The notes under the pieces were generated by a model, which was not told the origin of the DNA, did no database searches, and was given only the letters and a program-made list of their open reading frames with translations. The translations under genes were made by a program, and so were the position numbers. A stretch of DNA of 64,000 nucleotides. It comes from Methylotenera sp. Its GTDB lineage: Bacteria > Pseudomonadota > Gammaproteobacteria > Burkholderiales > Methylophilaceae. The stretch lies in assembly GCA_030652995.1 (NCBI GenBank), contig JAUSAG010000017.1, forward strand, positions 1 to 64,000, given 5' to 3'. This document shows, in pieces, positions 35,825 to 45,537 of this stretch (position 1 is its first letter; each line of letters starts with the position of its first letter).

Positions 35825-37138
35825 ATGGCGCATCACTTAAACGTTTGGATGAATGGCTTGCTGGTAGGTGTTTGGTCTCAGAGCAACTCTGGTGTTAACA
35901 CATTTCAATATCAACCTGATTGGGTGGCTTCAGAATTTGCAAGGCCATTATCAAACTCTATGCCAATCAATCCTTACGATGGCATTGTTAGAGGGGAGGA
36001 GGTTAAGAATTATTTTGATAACCTGTTACCAGACTCTATTGAAATCAGAAAGCGTATTCAATCGAATTTCAACACTAGGACATCTGATGCGATTGAATTA
36101 TTAGAGGCTGTAGGCAGGGACTGTGTAGGTGCCATTCAATTACTTCCTTTAGACGAAGAGCCTACTGGTTACAATCAAATATCATCTCGCCCTCTCAGCG
36201 ATGATGAAGTCTCGAAAATTCTTTTGGCTGCATCTACAGGGCGAGTCATGGGGCAGGAGTTTCACGAGGAAGAATTTAGAATTTCCATCGCAGGTGCACA
36301 GGAAAAAACGGCTTTATTAAATCTGAATGGCGCATGGCATCTGCCTTTAGGTGCGACACCTACGACACATATCCTAAAACTAGCGCTGGGTGTTGTTGGT
36401 GGAGAACATAAATTTGACATGACCACCTCCATAGAAAACGAGTGGTTATGTGCTCAGATATTAGCAAAACTAGGCTTCAAAATTGCCAGAACTGAAATCA
36501 GAGAATTTAATGGTACGAAAGCTTTAGTTGTTGAAAGGTTTGATCGAAAATGGGTCGAGAACAACGCTTGGATTGCGCGACTACCTCAGGAGGACTTCTG
36601 TCAGGTGTTTGGCTGTAATGCAGAAACCAAATATGAAGATAAAGGCGGTCCTGGTATTGAAAAAATAATGTCATACCTGACTGCAAGTGAAGTAGCAGAT
36701 GAGGACCGAATCAATTTTATTAAAGCACAATTTGTATTCTGGCTGTTAGCAGGTACTGATGGTCATGCCAAAAACTTTTCAGTAGCGATAGAGCCTCAAG
36801 GGAAGTTTCGACTAACCCCACTCTATGATGTACTTTCTGCCTGGCCAATTACTGGAAATAAAACAAATAATTTGCAATATAAAAAAGCCAAATTAGCAAT
36901 GGCAGTCAGAACAAAAAACGCGCACTACAAACTCGATGAAATTTATCCCAGACACTGGCAAGAATTTACCAAAAAATTAGGCGTACCTGATTCCTATGCG
37001 CAAATGCACGATATTGCGAATCAGATTATTTCTGTGATTGAAGGCATGTATGAAGAAGTGCCAAAAGGATTTCCTACCAAGTTAATTGATAGTATTTTAG
37101 ATGGGGTAAGTAAACACGTTAAACGATTTAAAAGCTAA
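35825..37138 (+). CDS. hipA: HipA-family serine/threonine kinase toxin
   Basis: The 437-residue kinase belongs to the HipA persistence-toxin family, whose E. coli member phosphorylates glutamyl-tRNA synthetase. Visible are the N-terminal HipA domain (about 5-105), the Ser154 loop in Ile-Ser-Ile-Ala-Gly-Ala-Gln-Glu-Lys (equivalent to the autophosphorylated Ser150), the catalytic Asp312 in Thr-Asp-Gly-His-Ala-Lys-Asn, and a metal-binding Asp335 in Leu-Tyr-Asp-Val-Leu. All key residues are intact, so it should be active. The substrate is not deducible from sequence. Confidence 0.9.
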   Translation: MAHHLNVWMNGLLVGVWSQSNSGVNTFQYQPDWVASEFARPLSNSMPINPYDGIVRGEEVKNYFDNLLPDSIEIRKRIQSNFNTRTSDAIELLEAVGRDCVGAIQLLPLDEEPTGYNQISSRPLSDDEVSKILLAASTGRVMGQEFHEEEFRISIAGAQEKTALLNLNGAWHLPLGATPTTHILKLALGVVGGEHKFDMTTSIENEWLCAQILAKLGFKIARTEIREFNGTKALVVERFDRKWVENNAWIARLPQEDFCQVFGCNAETKYEDKGGPGIEKIMSYLTASEVADEDRINFIKAQFVFWLLAGTDGHAKNFSVAIEPQGKFRLTPLYDVLSAWPITGNKTNNLQYKKAKLAMAVRTKNAHYKLDEIYPRHWQEFTKKLGVPDSYAQMHDIANQIISVIEGMYEEVPKGFPTKLIDSILDGVSKHVKRFKS

Positions 37139-37373
37139 CCATGCATCATGTTTTGTTCAGAATTTATGATCTTTGTTAAACCAGACTTATATTGTCATAT
37201 TGAGCGCAGGCTAGATGATTTTTGTTTGAACGCTTTTTTTTCAAAACCTTAGATTGTCTCAAAACCTTGATTGTCGAAAGCCCGTTGATATTTGGTGCTA
37301 GTTAACGATAAGTATTATTTAACTACTGAAGACCTTTGCAAAAGATCTTTACTGGTGATTGGGTAGGAGGCTA

Positions 37374-39500
37374 TTACCATTGCCCTTCTAAAGACACCAT
37401 GAATCTACGCATCACATTGTCATCACTGGCTAATTGCCAATCATCAATGCCCTGCATAAATCTATTTTGTTTACGCGTATCTGCTTTCAATAAGTTACGC
37501 GCTGTAAAACGTATATTGTAAGTGGGCGATAGTTTATAACGCCAGTATGCGTCCACCATGGTAATCGATTCAGTAAAACCGCTTTGCTCATTAGGAATGT
37601 GAGTTTCACTTCTTCCTGAAATGACGGTGGTAATGCCGTAGGTGGAGTTTAATTTAGGCAAGCTTTGCTCTAAGCCCAAGTTCAGTATGTAACGAGGCGT
37701 GTCACGCGCCATGCGCGTCATACCTAACCGCTCATCATCCACGCGCCCATAAGGTAGAGTAAGGTGCGATTTTAACGTTGCACCTTTCCAACCAAAATTA
37801 TCCATAGGTATTTTTGCGTCTAGTTCAATACCATAATGTAGAGCATCGCCCTCGTTGAAGGGTCTATCTACCCAGCGAACGCCTTCTTGCTGCACACGAC
37901 GCTCAATAAAATCACTGGTAGCACGTACATAAATATTTGCACCAATCACGCCTGCGTCTTGTGGCAGATAATGCTCCACGACTGCTTCAAAGTTGACATT
38001 ACGTTCAGGACTCAAATTAGCATTGCCGCGCCGATCAGCTTCTACAGGCGTATTAGGGCCCAAACTTCTAATAGTGGCATTGCTAATTTCATCCAATTTC
38101 GGCATTTTCATGCCGGCTCCTAGTGACGTACGCAGTACCCATCGATCACTTGGTTGCCATCGCACAGCAATAGATGGCAATACGCCCGTTCGCTTTCTCG
38201 AGATATCTTCTGCCGCTATTTCCATGTTTTCAACACGTATGCCTGTGGTAAGGGTAATAGTATCCTTTGGCGTCCAATCATCTTGTAGCCATAAAATACG
38301 ATCACTCGAAGTAGCGCGATGATTACCAATACCTGCAAAGCCACCACCAAATAATTGCGCATCTTCACGCCTGACTTTTACAAACTCAACGCCCGAAGAG
38401 AGCAAATGCGTATCAAAAAACGATTGGTCAATGCGCAATGCAGTATTGAACTCCTTATTGGTTGTACGCGTGCTTTCTTCAAACCGGGTCAGCACATTGG
38501 TCGCATCACGTATATCACGCGTCGTATCCAAAGCACTTTTTCCGTTATTAAATGCCATGCGCCCAGATAGCTTGCCGTAATTTGTATATTTGACTCCTTC
38601 TGTCCTCAAACGCCACATGCGGTGTGTTCCCGATTCTTGCAAATCTCTGTTGCCAAGATTTGCAAAGCCGCCCCCGCCTCCGGGATTGATGTTGGGCATA
38701 ACAATGGTTTGGCTTTTATTCTCACTTGGCCCGTAAAAAAGCATAGGCGATACAGTTAAGTTATCAAGTCCACTTTTCCAGGTAAAGCGAGGTGAAAACG
38801 TGTGATGTCCCATTTTTGAAACACCACGGGCTTCTTCTTCCTGCCAAAATTCATTAACGCCTGAAGCGCTGAATTGTCTGATTGCACTTGAGTTTATAGG
38901 TGAGTGACGCAGATTAGATGTAAACGGTAAACTCCAAGCAAAGTTGTCTGTGCCACCATTTTCAGTCCAAGAAAATTCTGCATTAGGCTCATCACCACGC
39001 TTACCTAAACCAAACTTAAATGCAGTTGATCGCTTAGCAATCACTTTTTTGGTGACTAAATTCACAGTTAATGCAGAGGCACCACCAAATTCAGCTGAAG
39101 ATCCGCGTAAAATTTCAACACGCTCTAGTTGCTCTGCAGGTAAGCGATCTAGTAAGCCACCAGAACCTCCTACCTGCCGTTCACCATCAATTAAAATTTG
39201 TACTGCATCACGCGACATGCCGCGGGCGCGATTTACACCACCTTTTAATTCAACACCAGGGAGTCTGCTAAGCACTTCACCAATGGTGGATACACCGAGA
39301 CTTTCAATCTCTTTGCGCTCAATAATCACTTTTTGTGTGGCGGCGTCGCGCCTTGTTGAGACATCATCTTGCTGGCCAGTCACTGTAATCGCCTTCAGTT
39401 CAATCTTTTCTTCGGCATGTACCATCATGCAATTGATCGATAGAAAAAAAATAACCAACTGCGGTCTTATATATTTGATATTCATTGTGATAGTGGACAT
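37374..39500 (-). CDS. TonB-dependent outer-membrane receptor
   Basis: The 708-residue protein has a signal peptide (about 1-28, ending His-Ala) and a TonB-box-like Ala-Ile-Thr-Val-Thr-Gly. A plug domain spans about 50-155, with Leu-Pro-Gly-Val-Glu, Ile-Leu-Ile-Asp-Gly-Glu and Val-Glu-Ile-Leu-Arg-Gly. A large beta-barrel with alternating aromatic strands follows and ends in Trp. It lacks an N-terminal signalling domain. The substrate, perhaps a siderophore or other metal chelate, is not evident. It is transcribed away from the second receptor, 721 bases apart. Confidence 0.85.
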   Translation of the reverse strand: MSTITMNIKYIRPQLVIFFLSINCMMVHAEEKIELKAITVTGQQDDVSTRRDAATQKVIIERKEIESLGVSTIGEVLSRLPGVELKGGVNRARGMSRDAVQILIDGERQVGGSGGLLDRLPAEQLERVEILRGSSAEFGGASALTVNLVTKKVIAKRSTAFKFGLGKRGDEPNAEFSWTENGGTDNFAWSLPFTSNLRHSPINSSAIRQFSASGVNEFWQEEEARGVSKMGHHTFSPRFTWKSGLDNLTVSPMLFYGPSENKSQTIVMPNINPGGGGGFANLGNRDLQESGTHRMWRLRTEGVKYTNYGKLSGRMAFNNGKSALDTTRDIRDATNVLTRFEESTRTTNKEFNTALRIDQSFFDTHLLSSGVEFVKVRREDAQLFGGGFAGIGNHRATSSDRILWLQDDWTPKDTITLTTGIRVENMEIAAEDISRKRTGVLPSIAVRWQPSDRWVLRTSLGAGMKMPKLDEISNATIRSLGPNTPVEADRRGNANLSPERNVNFEAVVEHYLPQDAGVIGANIYVRATSDFIERRVQQEGVRWVDRPFNEGDALHYGIELDAKIPMDNFGWKGATLKSHLTLPYGRVDDERLGMTRMARDTPRYILNLGLEQSLPKLNSTYGITTVISGRSETHIPNEQSGFTESITMVDAYWRYKLSPTYNIRFTARNLLKADTRKQNRFMQGIDDWQLASDDNVMRRFMVSLEGQW

Positions 39501-40221
39501 GTTTTGTGGTTATCGCTTGATGTTTAACTTGTGTTGAATATTATTATATCCGCACGTTATGAAACCACATGCTCTTTAATAACACAAGCATAAGTATGCA
39601 CAAGCTAAAATTGAAATGAAAGCTAGCAAAGCTGGGCGTATTAGCAAAAAAAATCCTCATTAATGCTAGACATTACAAGATGCGGCTTTAGTTCAGATTG
39701 ATATTTGCGCATGCAAAGTACTAGCGTGGTTATTTTTTAGGTAACTTTCTTATTAGGGGTTCACGAAATAAGTCACTTATGTCATTCCGAACGTAGGGAG
39801 GAATCTTTTTAAATCAACCAGTTATATTTCTCGCTCTGCTCGAAATGACACTTGTTCCGTGAATCCTTAGGATGCTTTGAAGACGCTGAGTAGGAACCCT
39901 ATGCGGGTTGAATAAGTGAATTAAATAAATAGCCTCAAGATTAGCACTACATTGAAACTCAATACTATGCTTTTATTTTCATGATCAAGTAAATGCAATT
40001 CTGACATGGTTCATATGCTTCATATGGTGGCTCATATATTGGTTCATATAAACCATAAATTGGTTGCTAAAATTCAGTTACGCTGATGCTTGTTTTTTAG
40101 TTTAATAAAAACAATTAGTTAGTAAGTTGGTGTGTGAAAAATAGGTCTGGCATTTAAATTGCTATATATCAAGAATGTAAAATTTTTAGACTTTTTTGTA
40201 ATAAACATGAGGGGAAACTTA
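39501..40221. other. Intergenic region between the two divergent receptors
   Basis: This 721-bp region holds a possible minus-strand -10 box (TATAAT read leftward at 39549-39544), a MITE-like palindrome (39753-39870), and four TCATAT-type motifs upstream of the right-hand receptor (40010-40050). No gene or clear Fur box is seen. Confidence 0.5.
39753..39870. repeat. MITE/REP-like palindromic element
   Basis: Outer arms TTAGGGGTTCACGAAATAAGT and the reverse complement of ACTTGTTCCGTGAATCCTTA bracket inner arms TGTCATTCCGAACG and CTCGAAATGACA. The CATTCCGAACGTAGGGAGGAATCT type is seen dispersed in many genomes. It is about 118 bp with no ORF. Confidence 0.6.
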
Positions 40222-42381
40222 ATGATAAAAAATATTAATCGTAAAAAAAGCGCGATTGCCGTCGCTTTAGCATGTTCTGTAATGGCTACATTTTCTTATG
40301 CTGAAGACTCAATCAAATTAGACAAAGTTGAAGTGAGAGGTATTTTGCCAGAGAGGCTAGAGTCAGTGCCCGGCTCTTTCAGCGTAGTTGATGAAAAAGA
40401 GTTGGAAGTGCGTCGCCCATTTTCCGTTCAAGAGGCATTGAATAATGTACCTGGGGTGCATGTGGTTGGTGAAGGTGCGCAGAGTCTAAACTTAAATATT
40501 GGTGTGCGTGGTTTAAATCCACGCCGTACCTCACGCACACTCTTGCTAGAAGATGGTATGCCTTTGTTCTTAGCGCCTTATGGTGACCCTTCAGCGCACT
40601 ATGCAACTCCGTTAGAGCGTGTTCAACGTATTGAAGTGGTTAAAGGCTCTGGGCAAATATTATATGGCCCGCAAACCGTGGGTGGTATGATTAACTTTGT
40701 CACAAAACCTGTACCAAAAAATGGCTTTGAAGGTAGCGTTTCTGCAACAGCTGGTAATAATGACTTTAGAGGAATTCATCTTAACTTAGGCTATGGTGGT
40801 GAGCGCGGCGGCTTTATGGTCGATGCCTTAAATAGAAAAGGGGATGGCATACGTAAGGATCATGATTTTGAGGTAAATGACGTTACTGTTAAGGGGCAGC
40901 TGAATTTAACTGATACCCAATCTTTAGTAGCCAAAGTGGGTTGGTATGAAGAGAATTCGCACTATACAGAAGCTGGTTTAGATACGGCTAGATACAACGC
41001 CAACCCTAGTGCGAATCCTTTTGGCAAGAACGATACATTTGAGCACGAGCGTAAAAGCTTGCAACTTGTTCACAATTGGATGCTTACCGATAAAGCTAAG
41101 TTAACTACTCAGGCTTACTATGTAAATTCAGATAGAGCGTCATATCGCCAGACAGACGAGTCGCTTGATCAAATGACTCGTTCCCCTGATGGTGTAAATA
41201 ATATTGCTACATGTCCAGGTGCATCAAGACGTGACTATGAAAATTTTTCTAATCTTTGTGGTAATAAGATGCGTCCTCGCGAGTATAATTATTGGGGAGT
41301 TGAGCCTCGTTTAGATTTTAGCCATGACTTATTTGGTATCAACAGTGATGCTGTATTGGGTTTCCGTTATCACGAGGAAGATATTAACCGTAAACGCTAT
41401 AATGGTGCGACTCCTAGAGCTCGTGAAAATGATCCAGGTAGTGCGCTGCGTGATGACAGCGATATTAAAGTAGAGTCAACAGCGCTTTATGGTCAAAATA
41501 CTTTCTTCTTAGGTGATTTTGCGTTAACGCCTGGCTTGAGGATGGAGCGTCTTAAGCAAACAAATAAACTCAACACGGTTAACTTTGTAAGCTCTGATTT
41601 GAAGGATTCAGACACTGATACTACGCTTTTACCTGGTTTTGGTGTTGCATGGAATGGCATTGCTAACACAACAGTATTTGCAGGTATTCATCGTGGTTTC
41701 GCACCTCCACGTCCAGATCGTGACTTGAATCCAACACGTGCTTTAGGCGCATCTCCTGAAAAAAGTACTAATACCGAACTTGGTTTTAGAACGAGCTATT
41801 TTAAAGGTATAACGTTTGAGTCTACATTATTTAATATTGATTTTGACAACTTGGTAGTTGGCCCTGTTAATGGTGAATTTTTAAATGCGGGTAAATCACA
41901 GAATACTGGTATTGAGATGGCTGGACGTGTAGATTTTGGCACTATTTACAATACGCCACACAATTTTTATCTGACAGCAAACTATACAAGTTTGTTTACG
42001 GCAAAATTCAAGAAAGATGCTGCAACAGATGGTATAGAGAGTGGCAATCGCTTGCCTTATGCGCCACGTGATTTGGCATCAGTAAACTTTGGCTATTCAC
42101 ATCCGATTGGTATTGATGCGCGTTTTGGTATTGATTATGTAAGTCAGCAATATTCTGATAATGAAAATTCAAGAGTTGAGACTGCTAATGGACAAGATGG
42201 AATTATTCCTTCATATACATTGTTAAACGCATCTGTTAATTTCAGACCTGTTGGTTCGAAAGCCAGTTATTTCTTAAGTGGTCATAATTTGGCTGACAAA
42301 GAGTACCTAACTAATCGTATTGACGGTATGTTCCTAGGACGTGGTCGTCAGGTGTTTGGTGGTATTCGTTACGACTTTTAA
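40222..42381 (+). CDS. TonB-dependent outer-membrane receptor (Fe(3+)-dicitrate/FecA-like)
   Basis: The 719-residue protein starts at ATG 40222, with GAGGGGA 7-13 bases upstream; the longer frame from 40159 adds 21 residues before the signal peptide (about 1-28, ending Tyr-Ala). A TonB-box-like Asp-Lys-Val-Glu-Val-Arg-Gly follows. The plug has Gly-Val-Arg-Gly-Leu-Asn-Pro-Arg-Arg-Thr and Ile-Glu-Val-Val-Lys-Gly-Ser-Gly-Gln-Ile-Leu-Tyr-Gly-Pro. The barrel ends in Phe. Plug sequence is closest to FecA-like ferric-citrate receptors; the substrate is inferred weakly. Confidence 0.85.
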   Translation: MIKNINRKKSAIAVALACSVMATFSYAEDSIKLDKVEVRGILPERLESVPGSFSVVDEKELEVRRPFSVQEALNNVPGVHVVGEGAQSLNLNIGVRGLNPRRTSRTLLLEDGMPLFLAPYGDPSAHYATPLERVQRIEVVKGSGQILYGPQTVGGMINFVTKPVPKNGFEGSVSATAGNNDFRGIHLNLGYGGERGGFMVDALNRKGDGIRKDHDFEVNDVTVKGQLNLTDTQSLVAKVGWYEENSHYTEAGLDTARYNANPSANPFGKNDTFEHERKSLQLVHNWMLTDKAKLTTQAYYVNSDRASYRQTDESLDQMTRSPDGVNNIATCPGASRRDYENFSNLCGNKMRPREYNYWGVEPRLDFSHDLFGINSDAVLGFRYHEEDINRKRYNGATPRARENDPGSALRDDSDIKVESTALYGQNTFFLGDFALTPGLRMERLKQTNKLNTVNFVSSDLKDSDTDTTLLPGFGVAWNGIANTTVFAGIHRGFAPPRPDRDLNPTRALGASPEKSTNTELGFRTSYFKGITFESTLFNIDFDNLVVGPVNGEFLNAGKSQNTGIEMAGRVDFGTIYNTPHNFYLTANYTSLFTAKFKKDAATDGIESGNRLPYAPRDLASVNFGYSHPIGIDARFGIDYVSQQYSDNENSRVETANGQDGIIPSYTLLNASVNFRPVGSKASYFLSGHNLADKEYLTNRIDGMFLGRGRQVFGGIRYDF

Positions 42382-42431
42382 CAAAAACTTGTTTACTTTG
42401 CAGTGATGTGAGGTAATCAAGTAGTAAGCTT

Positions 42432-42468
42432 AAACGAGCCTTATCTGCAAAGATAGGCTCGTTTTTAT
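42432..42468 (+). terminator. Rho-independent terminator after the TonB receptor
   Basis: AAACGAGCC-TTATCT pairs with AGATA-GGCTCGTTT around a short loop, followed by T residues. It separates the receptor from thrS. Confidence 0.85.
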
Positions 42469-42537
42469 TTGCTTGCGGTATTTTTACGCATTACATATTT
42501 AACTAGTTTTATCTTAATAAATACAGTGCATGATAAA

Positions 42538-42567
42538 TTGCAGACTTTTATCGTGCTGTGCGATAAT
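42538..42567 (+). promoter_or_regulatory. Predicted promoter of the thrS operon
   Basis: TTGCAG (42538-42543) and GATAAT (42562-42567), 18 bases apart. Transcription should start near 42574, giving a leader of about 59 bases before thrS. Confidence 0.5.
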
Positions 42568-42593
42568 TCTAACCTTTATACCTTATGTCATTC

Positions 42594-42619
42594 AAAAGCC
42601 GCTTGCGGCTTTTGTGTTT
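42594..42619 (+). terminator. Hairpin with T-tract in the thrS leader
   Basis: AAAAGCCG and CGGCTTTT form a perfect 8-bp stem with a CTTG tetraloop, followed by a T-rich tail. It lies between the predicted promoter and the thrS ATG, so it could attenuate the operon. Confidence 0.5.
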
Positions 42620-42632
42620 TAGAGAGAATTGT

Positions 42633-44543
42633 ATGCCAGTCATTCGCCTGCCCGATGGGTCGCAACGTAGTTTTGATCAGCCAGTTACTGTTGCTGATGT
42701 CGCCATGAATATCGGCGCTGGTTTAGCTAAAGCCGCGCTTGCAGGTAAAGTGAATGATAAGCTAGTGGATACTAGTTATTTGATTGAGTCTGATAGTGAT
42801 TTAGCGATTATCACGGATAAAAGCCCTGAAGGTTTAGATGTTATTCGTCACTCAACCGCACACTTATTGGCGTATGCGGTAAAAGAGTTGTTCCCTGATG
42901 CGCAAGTGACCATTGGGCCAGTGATTGAAAATGGTTTTTTCTATGACTTTTCTTATGTGCGCGCCTTCACCCCAGAAGATTTAACCTTCATTGAAAAAAA
43001 GATGGTGGAGTTGGCCAAAAAAGATGAGCCAGTAACAAGGCAGGTATTGCCGCGCGATGAAGCGATTGCTTACTTTAAAAGTATTGGCGAGGCTTATAAA
43101 GCCGAAATTATTGCTAGCATTCCAGCGGGTGAGGATGTTTCACTTTATACAGAGGGGCGTTTTACTGACCTTTGCCGTGGTCCGCATGTCCCCAATACCG
43201 GCAAGCTCAAAGCATTTAAACTGATGAAGTTGGCAGGTGCTTACTGGCGCGGTGATAGTAAAAATGAAATGCTGCAACGCATCTACGGCACTGCATGGCG
43301 CAATAAAGAAGAGTTAGATGCTTACCTGTTTCAGTTGGAAGAGGCTGAAAAACGCGATCACCGTAAATTGGGTCAGCAACTAGGTTTGTTTCACTTTCAA
43401 GATGAAGCGCCAGGTGCGGTGTTTTGGCACCCTAGAGGCTGGAAGCTCTTTCAAAGCTTAATTAGCTATATGCGTCAACGCCAAGAAGATGCGGGTTATG
43501 TGGAGGTGAATACACCCGATGTGATGGATCGCTCCCTTTGGGAAACGTCTGGACATTGGCAAAATTATCGCCAAAATATGTTTACCACCCAAACCGAAGA
43601 TGAGCGCGTATTTGCCCTAAAACCGATGAACTGTCCAGGTGGCGTGTTGATGTTTGCGCAAGGGCTAAAAAGCTATCGCGATTTACCGCTACGCATGGCG
43701 GAGTTTGGTAAAGTGCACCGCTATGAGCCGTCTGGTGCATTGCATGGCCTGTTGCGCGTGCGCCATTTTACTCAAGATGATGCGCACGTATTTTGCACTG
43801 AAGCGCAGATGGGGCAAGAGTGTTGCGATGTAGTGAAGCTTATTTTGGATATTTATAAAGATTTTGGCTTTGATAATGTACGCATTAAGCTTTCAACCCG
43901 TCCAGAAAATCGCATTGGCTCGGATGAAACCTGGGATAAATTAGAGGGCGCTTTAGTAAACGCTTTAGAATCTTTGAGCATTGCCTATGAATTATTCCCT
44001 GGCGAAGGCGCGTTTTACGGCCCTAAACTTGAGTTTGTATTGCGCGACACCATTGGGCGCGATTGGCAATGTGGCACCTTGCAAGTGGATATGAATTTGC
44101 CTGAGCGTTTTGATATTTCTTACGTGGATGAAAATAGCACACGTCAACGTCCAGTGATGTTGCACCGCGCTTTGTTTGGCTCGCTTGAACGATTTACAGG
44201 TATTTTAATAGAGCATTACGCAGGTGCCATGCCGTTATGGTTAGCACCAGTGCAGGTGATGGTGCTAAATATTTCTGAAGGTCAGGCAGATTACGTAAGG
44301 GTAGTGGTTGAAACTTTGAAGAAAAGTGGCATCCGATGCGAATTTGACTTGAGAAATGAGAAGATTACCTATAAAATACGCGAACATAGTATGCAAAAAT
44401 TACCTTACTTGCTGGTTGCAGGTGAGCGTGAAATGCAAACAGGACATGTAGCCGTGCGTACCAGAAAAGGTGAAGACCTAGGTTCTATGCCAATTGCAGA
44501 GCTAATTGCTCGCTTGAAGGCAGAAGTTGAAACTAAGGTTTAA
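42633..44543 (+). CDS. thrS: Threonine-tRNA ligase
   Basis: The 636-residue enzyme charges tRNA-Thr. It has a TGS domain (1-60), an editing domain with His-Ser-Thr-Ala-His-Leu-Leu (about 72-78), the class II catalytic core with the zinc ligand Cys in Met-Asn-Cys-Pro-Gly-Gly, a His in His-Phe-Thr-Gln-Asp-Asp-Ala-His, and a His in Met-Leu-His-Arg-Ala-Leu-Phe-Gly-Ser, and an anticodon-binding domain. Start ATG 42633 has AGAGAG upstream and matches the family N-terminus; the frame from 42585 adds 16 residues that overlap the leader hairpin. It heads the translation operon. Confidence 0.97.
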   Translation: MPVIRLPDGSQRSFDQPVTVADVAMNIGAGLAKAALAGKVNDKLVDTSYLIESDSDLAIITDKSPEGLDVIRHSTAHLLAYAVKELFPDAQVTIGPVIENGFFYDFSYVRAFTPEDLTFIEKKMVELAKKDEPVTRQVLPRDEAIAYFKSIGEAYKAEIIASIPAGEDVSLYTEGRFTDLCRGPHVPNTGKLKAFKLMKLAGAYWRGDSKNEMLQRIYGTAWRNKEELDAYLFQLEEAEKRDHRKLGQQLGLFHFQDEAPGAVFWHPRGWKLFQSLISYMRQRQEDAGYVEVNTPDVMDRSLWETSGHWQNYRQNMFTTQTEDERVFALKPMNCPGGVLMFAQGLKSYRDLPLRMAEFGKVHRYEPSGALHGLLRVRHFTQDDAHVFCTEAQMGQECCDVVKLILDIYKDFGFDNVRIKLSTRPENRIGSDETWDKLEGALVNALESLSIAYELFPGEGAFYGPKLEFVLRDTIGRDWQCGTLQVDMNLPERFDISYVDENSTRQRPVMLHRALFGSLERFTGILIEHYAGAMPLWLAPVQVMVLNISEGQADYVRVVVETLKKSGIRCEFDLRNEKITYKIREHSMQKLPYLLVAGEREMQTGHVAVRTRKGEDLGSMPIAELIARLKAEVETKV

Positions 44544-44610
44544 TCTACCCTAAACTTGATTTTAGGGATAAATCTGACGAAGCACGGCTTAACTATTTGG
44601 AGAATTTGAT

Positions 44611-45135
44611 ATAGCACAGGATAAAGAAACGCGAATCAACGGCGATATTACAGCGCCACAAGTTCGTTTGGTAGGCGTTGAGGGTGAACCTTTAGGTATC
44701 GTATCTTTGGCAGAAGCTTTTGCAAAAGCGGAGGAGTCTGATATTGATTTAGTGGAAATTGCACCTAATGCAGCTCCGCCTGTGTGCAGGTTGATGGATT
44801 ACGGCAAGTTCAAATATGCTGAAAGTAAAAGACAGCACGAAGTTAAGCTTAAGCAAAAGCAAGTGGTGGTTAAAGAAATTAAATTTCGCCCAGGTACTGA
44901 TGATGGTGATTACGCGATTAAAGTGCGTAACATTATTCGCTTCATACAAGAGGGTGATAAAGCGAAAATCACGTTACGTTTTAGAGGTCGTGAGATTACC
45001 CACCAAGAGTTTGGTTTAGCGTTACTTAGACGTGTAGAAGCAGATACAAAAGAGGTTGCAGTGGTTGAGCAGTTCCCTAAAATGGAAGGTCGCCAAATGG
45101 TGATGATTTTAGGCCCACACAAGAAAGTTAGCTAG
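44611..45135 (+). CDS. infC: Translation initiation factor IF-3 (AUA start)
   Basis: The 174-residue factor binds the 30S subunit, blocks 50S joining and checks the start codon. The N-terminal domain begins Arg-Ile-Asn-Gly-Asp-Ile, and the C-terminal domain ends with Glu-Gly-Arg-Gln-Met-Val-Met-Ile-Leu. The family N-terminus extends to the ATA at 44611, with GGAG at 44599-44602, eight bases upstream; the first NTG codon (TTG 44668) would remove about 19 conserved residues and has no ribosome site. Rare starts on infC are known elsewhere (AUU in E. coli) and let IF-3 repress its own synthesis. Confidence 0.9.
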   Translation: MAQDKETRINGDITAPQVRLVGVEGEPLGIVSLAEAFAKAEESDIDLVEIAPNAAPPVCRLMDYGKFKYAESKRQHEVKLKQKQVVVKEIKFRPGTDDGDYAIKVRNIIRFIQEGDKAKITLRFRGREITHQEFGLALLRRVEADTKEVAVVEQFPKMEGRQMVMILGPHKKVS

Positions 45136-45329
45136 CTGATTGAAGTCAGGTGGCGTGTAAGTTTAAGTGGTAAGTTTAAGTAGTAAGTTTAGTTGTAGTA
45201 GTGTGTAATCAGAAAAACTGATAAGCACCACTAAAACCAGCTTCGCTGGTAAGTGATTGCTAAAAATTCCGAGTGATACGGCTTAACGGCATGCCTAAGC
45301 ACTCATAACTCAAGTTCAAGGAGAACAAA
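45136..45329 (+). promoter_or_regulatory. Leader region of rpmI-rplT
   Basis: The 194 bases upstream of rpmI include the 13-bp repeats and a hairpin ACCAGC/GCTGGT at about 45236-45252. In E. coli, L20 binds a structured leader here and represses rpmI-rplT. A similar role is possible; I cannot verify the L20-site fold by eye. Confidence 0.4.
45157..45195. repeat. Three 13-bp tandem repeats between infC and rpmI
   Basis: GTAAGTTTAAGTG is repeated at 45157, 45170 and 45183, the last copy diverged. It lies in the leader of rpmI. Confidence 0.6.
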
Positions 45330-45527
45330 ATGCCAAAAATGAAAACCAAGAGTGGTGCTAAAAAGCGCTTCAAATTCTTGGGTAATGGTAAAGTGAAACG
45401 TACGCATTCGCACTTACGCCATATCCTCACTAAAAAGACCACCAAGCAAAAGCGTAAATTACGCGGCACGGCGATCATCTCACCAACAGACGTCAAGCGC
45501 GTTCGCGCCATGATGCCAACAAGATAA
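45330..45527 (+). CDS. rpmI: 50S ribosomal protein L35
   Basis: The 65-residue very basic protein matches L35: [13 protein letters not shown] at the start, and Lys-Arg-Thr-His-Ser-His and Arg-Lys-Leu-Arg-Gly-Thr later. AAGGAG lies 9-14 bases upstream of the ATG. It is followed 10 bases later by rplT. Confidence 0.97.
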   Translation: MPKMKTKSGAKKRFKFLGNGKVKRTHSHLRHILTKKTTKQKRKLRGTAIISPTDVKRVRAMMPTR

Positions 45528-45537
45528 GGAGACCGAT

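Noticed and set aside
33786-37138. One intact integrative element running from tRNA-Val to hipBA
   Set aside because: The only visible second att repeat is at 35025-35069, and there is no intact integrase. hipBA lies outside, so a single intact element is not supported.
38944-39537. A 197-codon plus-strand ORF opposite the left TonB receptor
   Set aside because: It is antisense to a clear receptor gene, with low-complexity composition.
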